Notes: generated by a model from the sequence alone, not told the origin. Shown: positions 8,644 to 17,997, counted from the stretch's first letter. The stretch is DNA of 56,924 nt from Paenibacillus kobensis NBRC 15729 (GCF_004000825.1 NZ_BILZ01000040.1:1-56924); one strand, 5' to 3'. Program-made: numbers and translations.

Positions 8644-9960
8644 GTGTTCAAAAAATGGACGGTGCTGCTCTTGACCCTCTGCCTCGTACTGGTTGCGGCT
8701 GGTTGCGGCAGTAAGAATGAAAATGAAGAAAATAACGGCGGCGCAGCTGAAGCCGGCGCTAAGGTAACGGTTAACTTCATGCATCTGTGGCCGGAAGGCG
8801 TATCCGCAGGTCAGAACAAGATCGTAAACCAAATCATCAACGAGTATCAAAAGGAACACACGAACGTTACGATTAAGCAAGAAGTGCTTGACAACGAGCA
8901 ATATAAAAACAAATTGAAAGTGCTTTCTGCTTCCAATCAACTGCCTGACGTAGGCGTTACATGGGCAGCGGGCTTCCTCCAACCTTATGTTGACGGCAAG
9001 CTGTTCGCTCCAGTAGACGACCTGCTCGGCGGCGAGCTGAAGGACAAATTCGTAGCAGGCACGACGGAAGCTTACAACATCGGCGGCAGCACGTATGCAC
9101 TTCCGCTCGAGTTCAACATTGCACCTGTGTACTATAACAAAGCGATTTTCGAGAAATATAACCTGAAAGCTCCAACAACGTATGCTGAGTTCCAAAATGT
9201 CGTAAAAACGCTCGTGGACAACGGCGTAGCGCCAATCGCACTCGGCAACAAAGACCGTTGGACAGGCTCCCTCTGGTACATGTACCTGGCTGAACGTTTC
9301 GCGGGCCAAGAAACGGTTGCGAAAGCGATCAAGGGCGAAGAATCGTTCAAAAACGCAGACCTGACGAAAGCGGCAACGGAAGTGCAAAAGCTCGTTGACG
9401 ACAAAGCGTTCGTGAAAGGCTTCAACGGTCTGTCGAACGAAGAAGCTAAATCCGAATTCCTGAACGGCAACGCGGCTATGTACCTGATGGGTACGTGGGA
9501 ACTGCCGAACTTCACGACGAACGAAGATATTCCGAAGGAGTTCCGCGACAGCGTAGGCTTCTTCAAATTCCCTGCTGTTGACGGCGGCAAAGGCAACGCA
9601 AACAGCTGGGTAGGCGGACCGGGCGTAGGCTTGTTCGTATCCGAGAACTCCAAAGTAAAAGACGAAGCGAAGAAATTCGTAGAGTATTTCGTATCGAAGT
9701 GGGGCGAGCAATCGGTAACGGGCGCTGGCGTCATCCCGGCTACGAAAGTCGACACGTCGAAGCTGCAACTGCCGCAGCTGTATATCGACCTGTTCAATGA
9801 AATGAACCAAGCGAGCAGCATCACGCTGTTTGCCGACGTACAAATGAAAGCTAACGCAGCAGAAACGCACCTGAACATGATCCAAGCGCTCTTCGGCAAG
9901 GCGGCAACGCCTGAGAAATTCGCGGATGAGCATGACGCAGCAATTAAGAAAGGCAGCTAA
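8644..9960 (+). CDS. Sugar ABC transporter substrate-binding lipoprotein
   Basis: Extracellular solute-binding protein (family 1, CUT1 type), 438 residues. The N-terminus is a lipoprotein signal: basic MFKKW, a hydrophobic stretch, and the lipobox LVAAGC with acceptor Cys21, followed by a charged polar linker. The mature part shows typical binding-protein segments such as YALPLEFNIAPVYYNKAIFEKY and WVGGPGVGLFVSE. Start is GTG with AAAAGGGG upstream. It is first in the transporter operon and codon use is biased toward preferred codons, in line with high expression. Which sugar it binds cannot be read from the sequence, and no glycosidase gene lies nearby. Confidence 0.94.
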   Translation: MFKKWTVLLLTLCLVLVAAGCGSKNENEENNGGAAEAGAKVTVNFMHLWPEGVSAGQNKIVNQIINEYQKEHTNVTIKQEVLDNEQYKNKLKVLSASNQLPDVGVTWAAGFLQPYVDGKLFAPVDDLLGGELKDKFVAGTTEAYNIGGSTYALPLEFNIAPVYYNKAIFEKYNLKAPTTYAEFQNVVKTLVDNGVAPIALGNKDRWTGSLWYMYLAERFAGQETVAKAIKGEESFKNADLTKAATEVQKLVDDKAFVKGFNGLSNEEAKSEFLNGNAAMYLMGTWELPNFTTNEDIPKEFRDSVGFFKFPAVDGGKGNANSWVGGPGVGLFVSENSKVKDEAKKFVEYFVSKWGEQSVTGAGVIPATKVDTSKLQLPQLYIDLFNEMNQASSITLFADVQMKANAAETHLNMIQALFGKAATPEKFADEHDAAIKKGS

Positions 9961-9993
9961 TAACGGCTAGCCGAATGCAACTTTAATGACATG

Positions 9994-10042
9994 GGCGGCA
10001 GCGGGCTTATCCGGCCCTAATAACCGGATGAGCCCGTCCGCC
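9994..10042 (+). promoter_or_regulatory. Intra-operon hairpin after the binding-protein gene
   Basis: GGCGG and then GGGCTTATCCGG pair with CCGGATGAGCCC and CCGCC around a 9-base loop. It lies between the binding-protein gene and the first permease. There is only a weak T-rich tail (TTTAATTTT). Such hairpins commonly stabilise the upstream message or partly terminate it, giving more binding protein than permease; this role is inferred. Confidence 0.65.
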
Positions 10043-10073
10043 TTTAATTTTACAAGGAAAGGAGACGGCCCAA

Positions 10074-10955
10074 ATGGATAAAGTAATGTCTAATAAGAAA
10101 ATGATTGCTTTGTATGTGCTGCCTTCTCTGCTTCTGATCTTGGCCGTTGTCTATATTCCGATCGTTCTTACCGGTTACTATGGTCTGAATGAGTGGAACG
10201 GCATCGGATCCATGAAGTTTGTTGGTTTGGATAACTACCAACGATTGTTGAAGGACAGTGTATTCTGGGATAGCGCGAAACACTCGCTTCTGCTTGCTGT
10301 ATTCTCGTTGATTAGTCTAATTGTTTACCTTGCGATTGCGATGGTTCTGGCTGCCAAGCTTAGAGGCGCGAACCTGTTCCGCAAAATTTATCTGATCCCG
10401 ATGCTGTTATCGTCCGTAGCAATTGCACAGCTCTGGCTCAAAATTTATCACCCGACAAGCGGTATTATGAATACCCTTCTTGAATCACTAGGTGTTGACA
10501 ACCCACCCGCTTGGCTGGCGGAACCGTCATTGGTACTGTTCGCGCTGTTCATTCCGATTTTGTGGCAATATGCGGGCTTCTATATTCTCATCTACTATGC
10601 AGCACTGAAGAACATTCCGACCTCGCTTGAAGAGGCTGCGAAGATTGACGGTGCAACGTCCATTCAAATTGCGTATAAAATTAAGCTTCCTCTCGTCATG
10701 GAAGTTCTTAAAGTGACGGTCGTGCTCGCAGTTGTCGGCTCGTTGAAATACTTCGACCTGATCTACGTTATGACGAACGGCGGTCCGAACGGCGCGAGTG
10801 AAGTTATGGCTTCCTACATGTACCGTACCGCATTCAAGTCCTATGATTTCGGATACGGCAGCGCAATTGGATTCGCTCTGCTTATCATCTGTCTTGTGGC
10901 AACTTGGGTTATTCGCAAACTGACCGAAACGAAAGATACGATTCAATACTCGTAA
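10074..10955 (+). CDS. Sugar ABC transporter permease, MalF/LacF type
   Basis: A 293-residue integral membrane protein with about six transmembrane helices and the cytoplasmic EAA loop (SLEEAAKIDGATSIQIAYKIKLP) that contacts the transporter ATPase. AAGGAAAGGAG precedes the ATG. It follows the binding-protein gene and is separated from the second permease by 10 bp. Together they form a CUT1 importer lacking its own ATP-binding subunit, which in this group is usually supplied in trans by an MsmX-like ATPase. Confidence 0.94.
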   Translation: MDKVMSNKKMIALYVLPSLLLILAVVYIPIVLTGYYGLNEWNGIGSMKFVGLDNYQRLLKDSVFWDSAKHSLLLAVFSLISLIVYLAIAMVLAAKLRGANLFRKIYLIPMLLSSVAIAQLWLKIYHPTSGIMNTLLESLGVDNPPAWLAEPSLVLFALFIPILWQYAGFYILIYYAALKNIPTSLEEAAKIDGATSIQIAYKIKLPLVMEVLKVTVVLAVVGSLKYFDLIYVMTNGGPNGASEVMASYMYRTAFKSYDFGYGSAIGFALLIICLVATWVIRKLTETKDTIQYS

Positions 10956-10965
10956 GGGGGGCTTC

Positions 10966-11844
10966 ATGATGTCCGTCGGACAAATGGACGCGGGAGCGAT
11001 GAGCCCTAAGGCGGCATTCGCGCAGAAGATCGGCTACGCCATTCTGTACATCGTACTAATCGCTGTAGCTGTACTGCAATTGTTTCCGCTTGTATGGCTG
11101 TTGCTGTTCTCGCTCAAAAATAATCAGGAAGTGTTCAACCTTCCTCCATTCGCAATCCCTACGCATCCTCGGTGGGAAAACTACCAGAAAGTATGGGAAG
11201 CGGGCAACATTGATGTCTATTTCTTAAACAGTGTATGGATTACAGTCGTCTCGACACTGCTTACCGTCGTACTCGCCTCGCTGGTGACGTATGCGATAAC
11301 GCGGATGAAATGGAAACTTAGTTCCTTAGTGCTCGGCCTGTTCATGGTGGCGATGATGATTCCGGTCCACTCGACGCTTATTCCGCTGTTCAGCATGTTC
11401 AACGATGTGAATCTGACGGATAAGCCGGCATCGCTCATCTTAACTTATGTGGCATTCAATATGCCGATTACGATCATGATTCTGCTCGGCTTCTATTACG
11501 CGCTGCCGAAGGAAGTTGAAGAAGCGGCAGTAATCGACGGCTGCTCCGTCAATCGGATGTTCTTCCGCATTGTCTTCCCGATGACGAGCTCCGTCATCGC
11601 TACGACGGCGATCATCAACATGATTTACAACTGGAACGAATTTATTTTCGTGAACACGTTCATCAGCTCTGACAAGTTCAAGACGCTGACTGTCGGCGTT
11701 CAAAACTTCATCGGCCAATACACGACCGACTGGGGTGCAATCGGTGCAACGCTCATGATCAGCATCCTGCCGATCCTCATTACGTTCCTGTTCCTCAGCG
11801 ACCGGATCGTAGAAGGCATCGCGGCGGGTTCGGTCAAAGGCTAA
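10966..11844 (+). CDS. Sugar ABC transporter permease, MalG/LacG type
   Basis: The second membrane subunit, 292 residues, with six predicted transmembrane helices and the EAA motif VEEAAVIDGCSVNRMFFRIV. MetI-like fold. AAGGGGGG precedes two adjacent ATG codons (10966 and 10969); either could be used. It pairs with the upstream permease to form the translocation channel and ends the operon at a clear terminator. Confidence 0.94.
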   Translation: MMSVGQMDAGAMSPKAAFAQKIGYAILYIVLIAVAVLQLFPLVWLLLFSLKNNQEVFNLPPFAIPTHPRWENYQKVWEAGNIDVYFLNSVWITVVSTLLTVVLASLVTYAITRMKWKLSSLVLGLFMVAMMIPVHSTLIPLFSMFNDVNLTDKPASLILTYVAFNMPITIMILLGFYYALPKEVEEAAVIDGCSVNRMFFRIVFPMTSSVIATTAIINMIYNWNEFIFVNTFISSDKFKTLTVGVQNFIGQYTTDWGAIGATLMISILPILITFLFLSDRIVEGIAAGSVKG

Positions 11845-11871
11845 GTCGCGTTGTTTGACCGCATAGTGCAA

Positions 11872-11912
11872 AGCCTCCTGATTCACCTTATGGTGGAGCA
11901 GGAGGCTTTTTT
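11872..11912 (+). terminator. Terminator of sugar transporter operon
   Basis: AGCCTCCTG pairs with CAGGAGGCT around an 18-base loop that can itself pair, followed by six T residues. It lies between convergent genes. Confidence 0.88.
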
Positions 11913-11917
11913 GGTTG

Positions 11918-12589
11918 TCAGCGGGCGAGCGGAGGATTGACGCGTCTATAATTCGAAGAGTTCTTGCTGCGTATGAGCATCTCGGCGACCAATAAATTGG
12001 GCACCCAGCATAGCCATGCGATGACGGTGAACGAGTCGTTCGTGTCGCTGACGCCGAATGCTGCTGCTATCGGCACATAGATACGCAGCATAATCGCGGC
12101 GCAAGTCAGCGCGTAGTTGCGCAGCATCCATTGCCCGTGTTCGAGCGGACGGCGGTCAACAATGATGCTTTTGAGCCCGCGTAACAGCGTGTACAGCCAA
12201 GCGACCGACAGAGCGGCAAAGCCGACTTGACCAATAAGGCCGCCATTGGCGTAGAAAGCGAGATAAAGTCCGGTCAAACCTGCGATAAGCAGCATAACGG
12301 AGTAGATATAGCCGATAACGCGGTGCACGGCCGCCGTCCGGCGCCGGAACCGTTTCACGAACTGCAGCCATCCGATTAAGATGGCTGTTCCTGCGGAGAC
12401 AGCATGCGCCCATAGAAAGATGTGCCACTCATCCGGCAGGCTGCCCTTATCCTCGGCGAACGGGGTATCCTGTACGTTGTCCAGAGATCCATAGAAAGCG
12501 AAAGCATACAGGCCTATCCCGACTGACAACAGGGCTAGCAAGCCGAATACCCAGCGCGGGACCGTCAAACCTTTCGCATTTTGTTTCAT
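11918..12589 (-). CDS. DUF2306 family membrane protein
   Basis: A predicted membrane protein of 223 residues with about six to seven hydrophobic helices (for example WVFGLLALLSVGIGLYAFAF and GYIYSVMLLIAGLTGLYLAF). The HRVIGYIY and RPLEHGQWMLRNYALT segments match the DUF2306 pattern of conserved histidines between helices. The ATG at 12589 was chosen because GGAGGA lies 7 bases upstream; the frame opens to 12619. Function is unknown. It is a single-gene unit convergent with the transporter operon. Confidence 0.85.
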   Translation of the reverse strand: MKQNAKGLTVPRWVFGLLALLSVGIGLYAFAFYGSLDNVQDTPFAEDKGSLPDEWHIFLWAHAVSAGTAILIGWLQFVKRFRRRTAAVHRVIGYIYSVMLLIAGLTGLYLAFYANGGLIGQVGFAALSVAWLYTLLRGLKSIIVDRRPLEHGQWMLRNYALTCAAIMLRIYVPIAAAFGVSDTNDSFTVIAWLCWVPNLLVAEMLIRSKNSSNYRRVNPPLAR

Positions 12590-12842
12590 AATCTTATCCT
12601 CCATTGCACTCAAGTTCATTCTGAATGTACTGTAGCATTATTCTCCATTTCGTTCCTATAGGCTATCGGCGGAACATTGGCTCCGTCTGGAGACGGGGGG
12701 AAGGGATGAAGCGATTAACGGCGGCTTCCGCAGGACAGGCTAGCGCGGACATTGGATATCTTTAGAATAAACTTATGCAGCAGATAGTAAATATTAGGTA
12801 CAATATAGATATGTATACCAAATTTCCGTAGGGGGTTTCGCC

Positions 12843-13193
12843 TTGGATTATCAACCGAATGATTATGGATTTTCTCCGCAGAATGATCAGCCGTTACGGC
12901 AAAAGACAAGCGGGAAAGCGATTGCTGCATTGGTTCTTGGCCTTGCGGGGGTCGTTCCTTACGTTGGATTCGTAACTTCGATCCTGGCTATCATTTATAG
13001 CATTCTTGCCTTCAGAGATATTAAGCGCACAGGCGCCAAAGGCCGCGGCATGGCGGTTACCGGACTTATATTCGCCATTCTGTTCTTGATCTTGTACATC
13101 ATCGGCATTATTACGATGATCTATGTGCTGAGCAACTATGATACACTGCAGGACTTTCTGGACACGATTAAAGAAAATGCCGAATCGAACTAA
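12843..13193 (+). CDS. DUF4190 family small membrane protein
   Basis: A 116-residue protein with a polar glutamine-rich N-terminus, then two long hydrophobic segments (about 27-57 and 68-95) separated by the basic loop RDIKRTGAKGRG, the usual DUF4190 layout. A TTG at 12843 is the start, preceded by AGGGGG. Function unknown. It is monocistronic, between the divergent DUF2306 gene and a terminator. The 12590-12842 stretch before it holds only leader and promoter-like AT-rich sequence. Confidence 0.85.
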   Translation: MDYQPNDYGFSPQNDQPLRQKTSGKAIAALVLGLAGVVPYVGFVTSILAIIYSILAFRDIKRTGAKGRGMAVTGLIFAILFLILYIIGIITMIYVLSNYDTLQDFLDTIKENAESN

Positions 13194-13206
13194 TACATAA
13201 ATCAAT

Positions 13207-13254
13207 AGGCCGCAGGCTAGGTCTCTGGCGAGACTTAACCTGCGGCCTGTTTCA
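13207..13254. terminator. Hairpin terminator between convergent genes
   Basis: AGGCCGCAGG pairs with CCTGCGGCCT and the stem continues with GTCT/AGAC. The T tract is short (GTTTC), so efficiency is uncertain. Confidence 0.6.
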
Positions 13255-13274
13255 TGTTCGGGAACCGGGATCTG

Positions 13275-14033
13275 TTATTCCAGCGTCAGGTTCACCGTTA
13301 CCGGGCAGTGGTCGCTGCCGAGTATGTGGGAGTGGATCTCGGCTTCGGCAATCGCCGGAGCGAGTCTGGAAGAGACGAGGAAGTAGTCGATTCGCCAGCC
13401 GATATTGCGCTCCCGCACTTTCGGCATGAACGACCACCAACTGAACACGTCGCCCCGGTCCGGATACAGATGGCGGAATGAATCGACGAAGCCGGAGGCG
13501 AGCAGATCGGTGAACTTGCCCCGCTCTTCATCGGTGAAGCCGGAATTGCCGATGTTCGACTTGGCGTTCTTAATATCGATCTCCTGATGGGCGACGTTCA
13601 GGTCGCCGCATACGACGACGGGCTTCAGCTCGTCCAATTGAAGCAGATAGCTGCGGAACCGGTCCTCCCAATCCAGCCGGTAGCCGAGCCGTGCCAGATC
13701 GCGCTTCGCATTCGGCGTATACACGTTCACGAGAAAGAACTGCTCGAACTCTAGCGTCAGTATGCGCCCTTCTTCCTCGCTGTCCTCCTCGATCCCGTAT
13801 CGAACCGAGAGCGGCTTAACCTTCGAGAATACGGCAGTGCCGGAGTAGCCTTTCTTCACGGCATAGTTCCAATATTGCGAATAGCTCCCGCCCAGCTCCA
13901 GCTCAATCTGCCCTTCTTGAAGCTTCGTCTCTTGAAGGCAGAACAGATCGGCGTCCATCTCGCGGAAGTAGTCGAGAAAACCTTTGGTTACGCATGCGCG
14001 CAAGCCATTAACGTTCCAAGATACTAGTTTCAT
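13275..14033 (-). CDS. xth: Exodeoxyribonuclease III
   Basis: DNA repair nuclease (AP endonuclease and 3'-5' exonuclease) of 252 residues. The endonuclease/exonuclease/phosphatase fold is marked by LVSWNVNGLRA at the N-terminus, CLQETKLQ with the metal-binding glutamate, NVYTPNA, VVCGDLNVAH with catalytic Asp and Asn, and SDHCPV with the catalytic Asp-His near the C-terminus. All catalytic residues are present and the length is normal for the ExoA/XthA family. It is convergent with the small membrane protein gene and acts in the cytosol; no partner gene is adjacent. Confidence 0.95.
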   Translation of the reverse strand: MKLVSWNVNGLRACVTKGFLDYFREMDADLFCLQETKLQEGQIELELGGSYSQYWNYAVKKGYSGTAVFSKVKPLSVRYGIEEDSEEEGRILTLEFEQFFLVNVYTPNAKRDLARLGYRLDWEDRFRSYLLQLDELKPVVVCGDLNVAHQEIDIKNAKSNIGNSGFTDEERGKFTDLLASGFVDSFRHLYPDRGDVFSWWSFMPKVRERNIGWRIDYFLVSSRLAPAIAEAEIHSHILGSDHCPVTVNLTLE

Positions 14034-14149
14034 TGCGTCGTTCTCCTTGCTGCACGGTGTGCTTATATAACCGTTAGTTTAGCACGGATTGCCGCGGGAA
14101 GGACAGTTGGAAGTGTAAGGGCGGCAACCTTCTCGGAGCTAACAATCAG

Positions 14150-14200
14150 CCAATAAGCGCAAGAGGCACCCAGGGGAGGGGTGCCTCTTGCGCTTATTGG
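14150..14200 (-). terminator. Long perfect hairpin, probable terminator
   Basis: A perfect 22-bp inverted repeat (14150-14171 with 14179-14200) around a 7-base loop. It begins 13 bp beyond the stop of the secreted-protein gene. Neither side has a strong T run; the minus strand continues CTGATTGTT. Probably terminates or protects the secreted-protein transcript. Confidence 0.65.
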
Positions 14201-14213
14201 GGCTGGAAGGAGG

Positions 14214-15881
14214 TTATTGGTACGATGGGGTAAGAGCGGTTTCGCCTAAGCCGATCGGAGACATACTCGATTTCGACAGATAGATTTTATCGACCTTGGT
14301 GCCGTCCTCGCGGACTTTAATATAGAGCGTGTGCGTTCCCGCTGGGATGGAGATGGAACTGCTCGGTTTTTTCCAAGCCCAATTACCGTTCGAGGTGGTG
14401 GTCACTTGTTTGTCGGTACCGCTGTCTATGGCAACGTTGAGGCTGTCCGAGCTGGTGTCGGCTCCGCTGCTTAGCAGATGAATATAGAAAGATCCGCCGT
14501 TCGTTACCGTGATATTATAAGCAATCAGGTTGGACGAACTGTCGCCCGAGCCGTTCGGCGTCTCCATATCATGTCCGTTCGAGCATGCGGCGCAGGCTGC
14601 ATCGATAAAGCTGCCGGTCTTGGAGGTGAATAATTCCGCCTCGAAATATGCGCCCGTACTGCCGTCGACTTTATAGTAAAGCGTGCCTGTGCCGCCGCTG
14701 CCCGCCGCAGGCGTCGTCACATGGACAGTGCTGCTGGCAGCCGATTCATTGTGCGCCGCATCAGTCGCTATGACAACATAATCATAACCGGTGGAAGGGT
14801 TAAGCCCCGTATTGCTCCATGCCGTCGACGACGTTGAGCCAACGAGTGATCCATCGCGGTATACGTTGTAGCCCGTAACGCCGACGTTGTCGGTGGACGC
14901 GTTCCAGCTTAGATTCACTTGGCTGCTCGATACTGCGCTAACCGTTAGATTCGCAGGAGCGGAAGGTGCCGTTGTATCAGGTGTTGGCGGCGCTGGGGCA
15001 TAACGCTCAATGATCAAGCTTGTCCGCAGCACGTCTTCCGGTACAAGCCATCCTTTGGTGCTCAGCAAATTAATAAGCGCAGCGCGCTCCGAGGACGCTT
15101 CGCTGAAGCTGTCGGTTTTGAACGAAGCCTCTACCCAGTACTCGGTGCCGGTTCTGGCTGCATTCAGAACAGTCCATACCTCGATGTCCAAGTCCAGGCT
15201 ATCGAAGGTGCCTTCATAGCGCTTGAAATCGACTGGGCCATATACGACGGAGTTGTTTAACTGAGTTGTGCCCCATCCCGTGCTTGTCCAATTCGCGAAT
15301 TTGGCCGGTTCATTGGATACCGATACGGTGCGGGAAGTAGCTTCGGAAGGCATGTTCAAGCCGCTGCCGCTCGAGCCGGATATCGTAATGTCTTTCTCAT
15401 AATCAACGCTGAGCGTTTGCTTGGAATAGCCCCAGTCGACTTGGAAGTCAAATCCTGTCGCACCGGAATCCAGTCCTTCGCTTGCCGCTTGTGTGAGTGC
15501 TGCATGAATATCGCCGTTTGCGATCGTGTATCTTTTTTTGTATTGAATCTCATGCGTGCTTTGATCGCTCCGCTTGCGAATACGTTCGCTCCAGCCTTGC
15601 GATTGAAGGCTTTGCGTGTTGGTATCCATGTACTGCACTTTGAAGTTTTTCGTCGAAGTGCCTGTCGAGAATTGGGTGCGCACGGCGCTCACCAGATTGT
15701 GGCTGGAATCCAGAACGACCGCAGGGTCCAAATTCAATTTCACTTCGTAATTCGGTGTTCCGTTGGCGGCATATGCGGATTTCGGCGCCAGAAGCGGGCC
15801 GGCCAGCATTGCTGCGGCAAGCGAACCAGCAAGTGCGGCTTTCCATATGCGGTTTTTTGGTGTAAGGCGATTCGAATACAT
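14214..15881 (-). CDS. Secreted protein: CYTH-like region, Fn3 domain, carbohydrate-binding module
   Basis: A 555-residue exported protein. The signal peptide is about 38 residues with cleavage after AYA. Residues 45-295 form an uncharacterised region rich in strands with alternating charged residues (YEVKLNL, WSERIRKR, IQYKKRY, DLDIEVWTV, EYWVEASFKTDS, LIIERYAP), a pattern reminiscent of CYTH/triphosphate-tunnel proteins. Residues 305-392 are a fibronectin type III domain (APANLTVSAVSSSQVNLSW). About 400-545 resemble a CBM6-like beta-sandwich (FEAELF and GTHTLYIKVREDG). It may bind cell-surface or extracellular polysaccharide. No glycosidase signature is present. Only the signal peptide and Fn3 are firm; the N-terminal fold is inference. 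Confidence 0.85.
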   Translation of the reverse strand: MYSNRLTPKNRIWKAALAGSLAAAMLAGPLLAPKSAYAANGTPNYEVKLNLDPAVVLDSSHNLVSAVRTQFSTGTSTKNFKVQYMDTNTQSLQSQGWSERIRKRSDQSTHEIQYKKRYTIANGDIHAALTQAASEGLDSGATGFDFQVDWGYSKQTLSVDYEKDITISGSSGSGLNMPSEATSRTVSVSNEPAKFANWTSTGWGTTQLNNSVVYGPVDFKRYEGTFDSLDLDIEVWTVLNAARTGTEYWVEASFKTDSFSEASSERAALINLLSTKGWLVPEDVLRTSLIIERYAPAPPTPDTTAPSAPANLTVSAVSSSQVNLSWNASTDNVGVTGYNVYRDGSLVGSTSSTAWSNTGLNPSTGYDYVVIATDAAHNESAASSTVHVTTPAAGSGGTGTLYYKVDGSTGAYFEAELFTSKTGSFIDAACAACSNGHDMETPNGSGDSSSNLIAYNITVTNGGSFYIHLLSSGADTSSDSLNVAIDSGTDKQVTTTSNGNWAWKKPSSSISIPAGTHTLYIKVREDGTKVDKIYLSKSSMSPIGLGETALTPSYQ

Positions 15882-16097
15882 CAGCTCATCCTCTCGCTAT
15901 TGAAATGAATACGGGAACATCATATTGTCCGAATGTTCGCGGGATATATGCTGGACATGGATAGTTTGTTAATAACGAGTGGAAATCTCCGGCGTTCTCG
16001 TCTGCCGGCATCTGTGATCAGCCGTTTGTATTCACCCATCGAACGCCTTATACTGACGGAAAGACGAGTGATTATGCTGGCAGGGGAGGCGGCGCCA

Positions 16098-16817
16098 ATG
16101 CCGATGGATCAAGCACATCAAGCGCATCATGAGAGGCTGCGGGTCATTGTAACAGGGGTAACCGGAATGGTAGGAGAAGGCGTGCTTCACGAATGCCTGC
16201 TCCACCCGAGCGTCGATCAGGTGCTCGTCGTGACCCGCAGACCGAGCGGTGTAAGCCACGTTAAGCTGAAAGAAATCGTGCTGGACAATTTCTATGACTG
16301 GACGACGATCGAGCATGAATTGCAGGGCTACAATGCCTGCTTCTTCTGTCTGGGCGTCACATCGGTAGGCAAGACGGAAGAAGAATACCGCCGGGCGACG
16401 TATGATTTGACGATGAATGCGGCGGCCGTTCTGTCGCGGCTTAACCCGGATATGGTATTCACCTACGTAACCGGCAGCAGCACGGACAGTACAGAGAAGG
16501 GGCGCACGATGTGGGCAAGAGTGAAGGGCAAGACGGAGAACGACTTGCTTCGTCTGCCGTTCCGTGCCGCCTATATGTTCCGTCCGGGGTACATTCACCC
16601 GACGGAAGGGCTCCGCAACGCGCACAAGTATTACAGCTTTTTGAAGTGGCTGTATCCGCTCTTGCGGATCGTTGTGCCAAGGCATGTCGTGACGCTGCGG
16701 CAGCTTGGGCTTGCGATGATTCATGCCGCAACAGCCGGTTACGACCGCAAGGTGCTGGAGTGCCCGGATATTATCCGGTTGGCTGATGGGCATTCCACTG
16801 CCGGAGGCGCGAAGTAA
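16098..16817 (+). CDS. NAD(P)-binding Rossmann-fold / SDR-like protein
   Basis: Predicted oxidoreductase-like or nucleotide-sugar-epimerase-like protein of 239 residues with an N-terminal Rossmann nucleotide-binding motif VIVTGVTGMVGEGVL (TGxTGxxG). Downstream are the segments FFCLGVTSVGKTEEEYRRATYDLT and FTYVTGSSTDSTEKGRTMWARVKGKTE, as in atypical SDR proteins of the YbjT/Yfcl sort. A classical YxxxK catalytic pair is not obvious, so catalysis is uncertain. The ATG at 16098 has CAGGGGAGG 8 bases upstream; the frame opens earlier, at 15933, without a ribosome-binding site. Divergent from the secreted-protein gene. Confidence 0.85.
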   Translation: MPMDQAHQAHHERLRVIVTGVTGMVGEGVLHECLLHPSVDQVLVVTRRPSGVSHVKLKEIVLDNFYDWTTIEHELQGYNACFFCLGVTSVGKTEEEYRRATYDLTMNAAAVLSRLNPDMVFTYVTGSSTDSTEKGRTMWARVKGKTENDLLRLPFRAAYMFRPGYIHPTEGLRNAHKYYSFLKWLYPLLRIVVPRHVVTLRQLGLAMIHAATAGYDRKVLECPDIIRLADGHSTAGGAK

Positions 16818-17004
16818 GGCAGCAGACCGGAGCAGTGCTGATGGCGCTAACATGTGGTGTGGCAGCCTTGAGGCTGTATACGAGGGGAACGTGTGAGGCG
16901 ACCGGATTCAGTTGAAAAAATAGTAGCGGCAGCTGTTGGCATCGGTGACAGGCAAGCTGTCACTGATGGGCCGATATAATGGGATTGGACGAGGGGGAGA
17001 AGCG

Positions 17005-17997
17005 GTGAAGCGGTCGGACCGGTTAATGGCGATCCTGATGGCGCTTCAGCAGCGCCAGGAGACAGCGCAGTCGCTCGCGGACAAGCTGGAAGTATCGCGT
17101 AGGACGGTGCTGCGGGACATGCAGTCGCTGTCGGAAATCGGAGTCCCGCTGTATGCTGTGTCGGGTCCCGCAGGCGGATATCGGCTGATGGAAGGATATG
17201 CGTTTCCTCCGCTTCAGCTGGATGCACAGGAAGCGCTGGCCGTCCTGTTCGCGCTCCAGGCGACGACCAAGCTAACGGATTCGCCTTTCAACCGCGCGAG
17301 ATGGACAGCGCTTGATAAGCTGAGGGCGGCAATGCCGGCGCGAACGTTGACGGAGATCGAGCCGCTGCTTCGGCAGGTGGAGCTCGAGGTGCCGGAGCGC
17401 AGAGTATCGGCGCCTCATCTGGATGCGTTGATCCGTTATGCGGCCGCAGGCGAGTGGATACGGGGACAGTACCGCTCGGAGCGGCGGCGCAGCGAGCTGA
17501 TCCTGCATCCGAAGCGGGTTTATACGGCGCACGGCTTCTGGTACTGCGAGGCGTACTCCGCCGGACATGGCGAAGTACGTACATTCCGGGCAGACCGCTT
17601 CGAATCGGTTGCCGGCACCGCAGCTCCGGCAGAGCTGCAGACCGGTATGGCCGCTGTGGCTGGTGGAGGATTAGATGTGGGGCTTAGCCGCGAAGAGGCA
17701 GATAATCCGGCTCCGGCGGATACGCGAATCGTGGCGCAGCTGACTTACCGCGGCGCGCTGATCGTCGAGCAAGACGTACATGTCGGCGAACTTGTCAGGC
17801 AGCTGACCGAAGATGTGTGGGAGCTTGATTTTAGGTGTCCGGCTTCGGAATGGAACTGGGCAGTCCGGCTCTTTTTTACGCTCGGCATGGATGCGGAGGT
17901 TGTGGAGCCGCGGGAGCTTCGCCGCCAGCTGCACCTGATGTCCAATCAATTGGCGGACCGTTACCGGCCCGCGGAGGGAGAGAATGGACTTGAATAA
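17005..17997 (+). CDS. WYL-domain transcriptional regulator (DeoR-type HTH)
   Basis: A 330-residue regulator. The N-terminal HTH_11/DeoR-type helix-turn-helix reads QSLADKLEVSRRTVLRDMQSL. A WYL domain follows, with WYCEAYSAGHGEVRTFRADRF containing the conserved pattern, and a WCX C-terminal extension (WNWAVRLFFTLGMDAEVVEP). The GTG at 17005 has GAGGGGGAG upstream. WYL domains sense small ligands, nucleotides or nucleic acid; the signal here is unknown. The coding end overlaps the next gene by 14 bp, implying translational coupling and a joint role. Confidence 0.92.
   Translation: MKRSDRLMAILMALQQRQETAQSLADKLEVSRRTVLRDMQSLSEIGVPLYAVSGPAGGYRLMEGYAFPPLQLDAQEALAVLFALQATTKLTDSPFNRARWTALDKLRAAMPARTLTEIEPLLRQVELEVPERRVSAPHLDALIRYAAAGEWIRGQYRSERRRSELILHPKRVYTAHGFWYCEAYSAGHGEVRTFRADRFESVAGTAAPAELQTGMAAVAGGGLDVGLSREEADNPAPADTRIVAQLTYRGALIVEQDVHVGELVRQLTEDVWELDFRCPASEWNWAVRLFFTLGMDAEVVEPRELRRQLHLMSNQLADRYRPAEGENGLE

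Noticed and set aside
8572-9933. Minus-strand frame (453 aa) opposite the sugar-binding lipoprotein
   Set aside because: The plus-strand protein has a lipobox and binding-protein motifs. The antisense frame is a codon-bias artefact.
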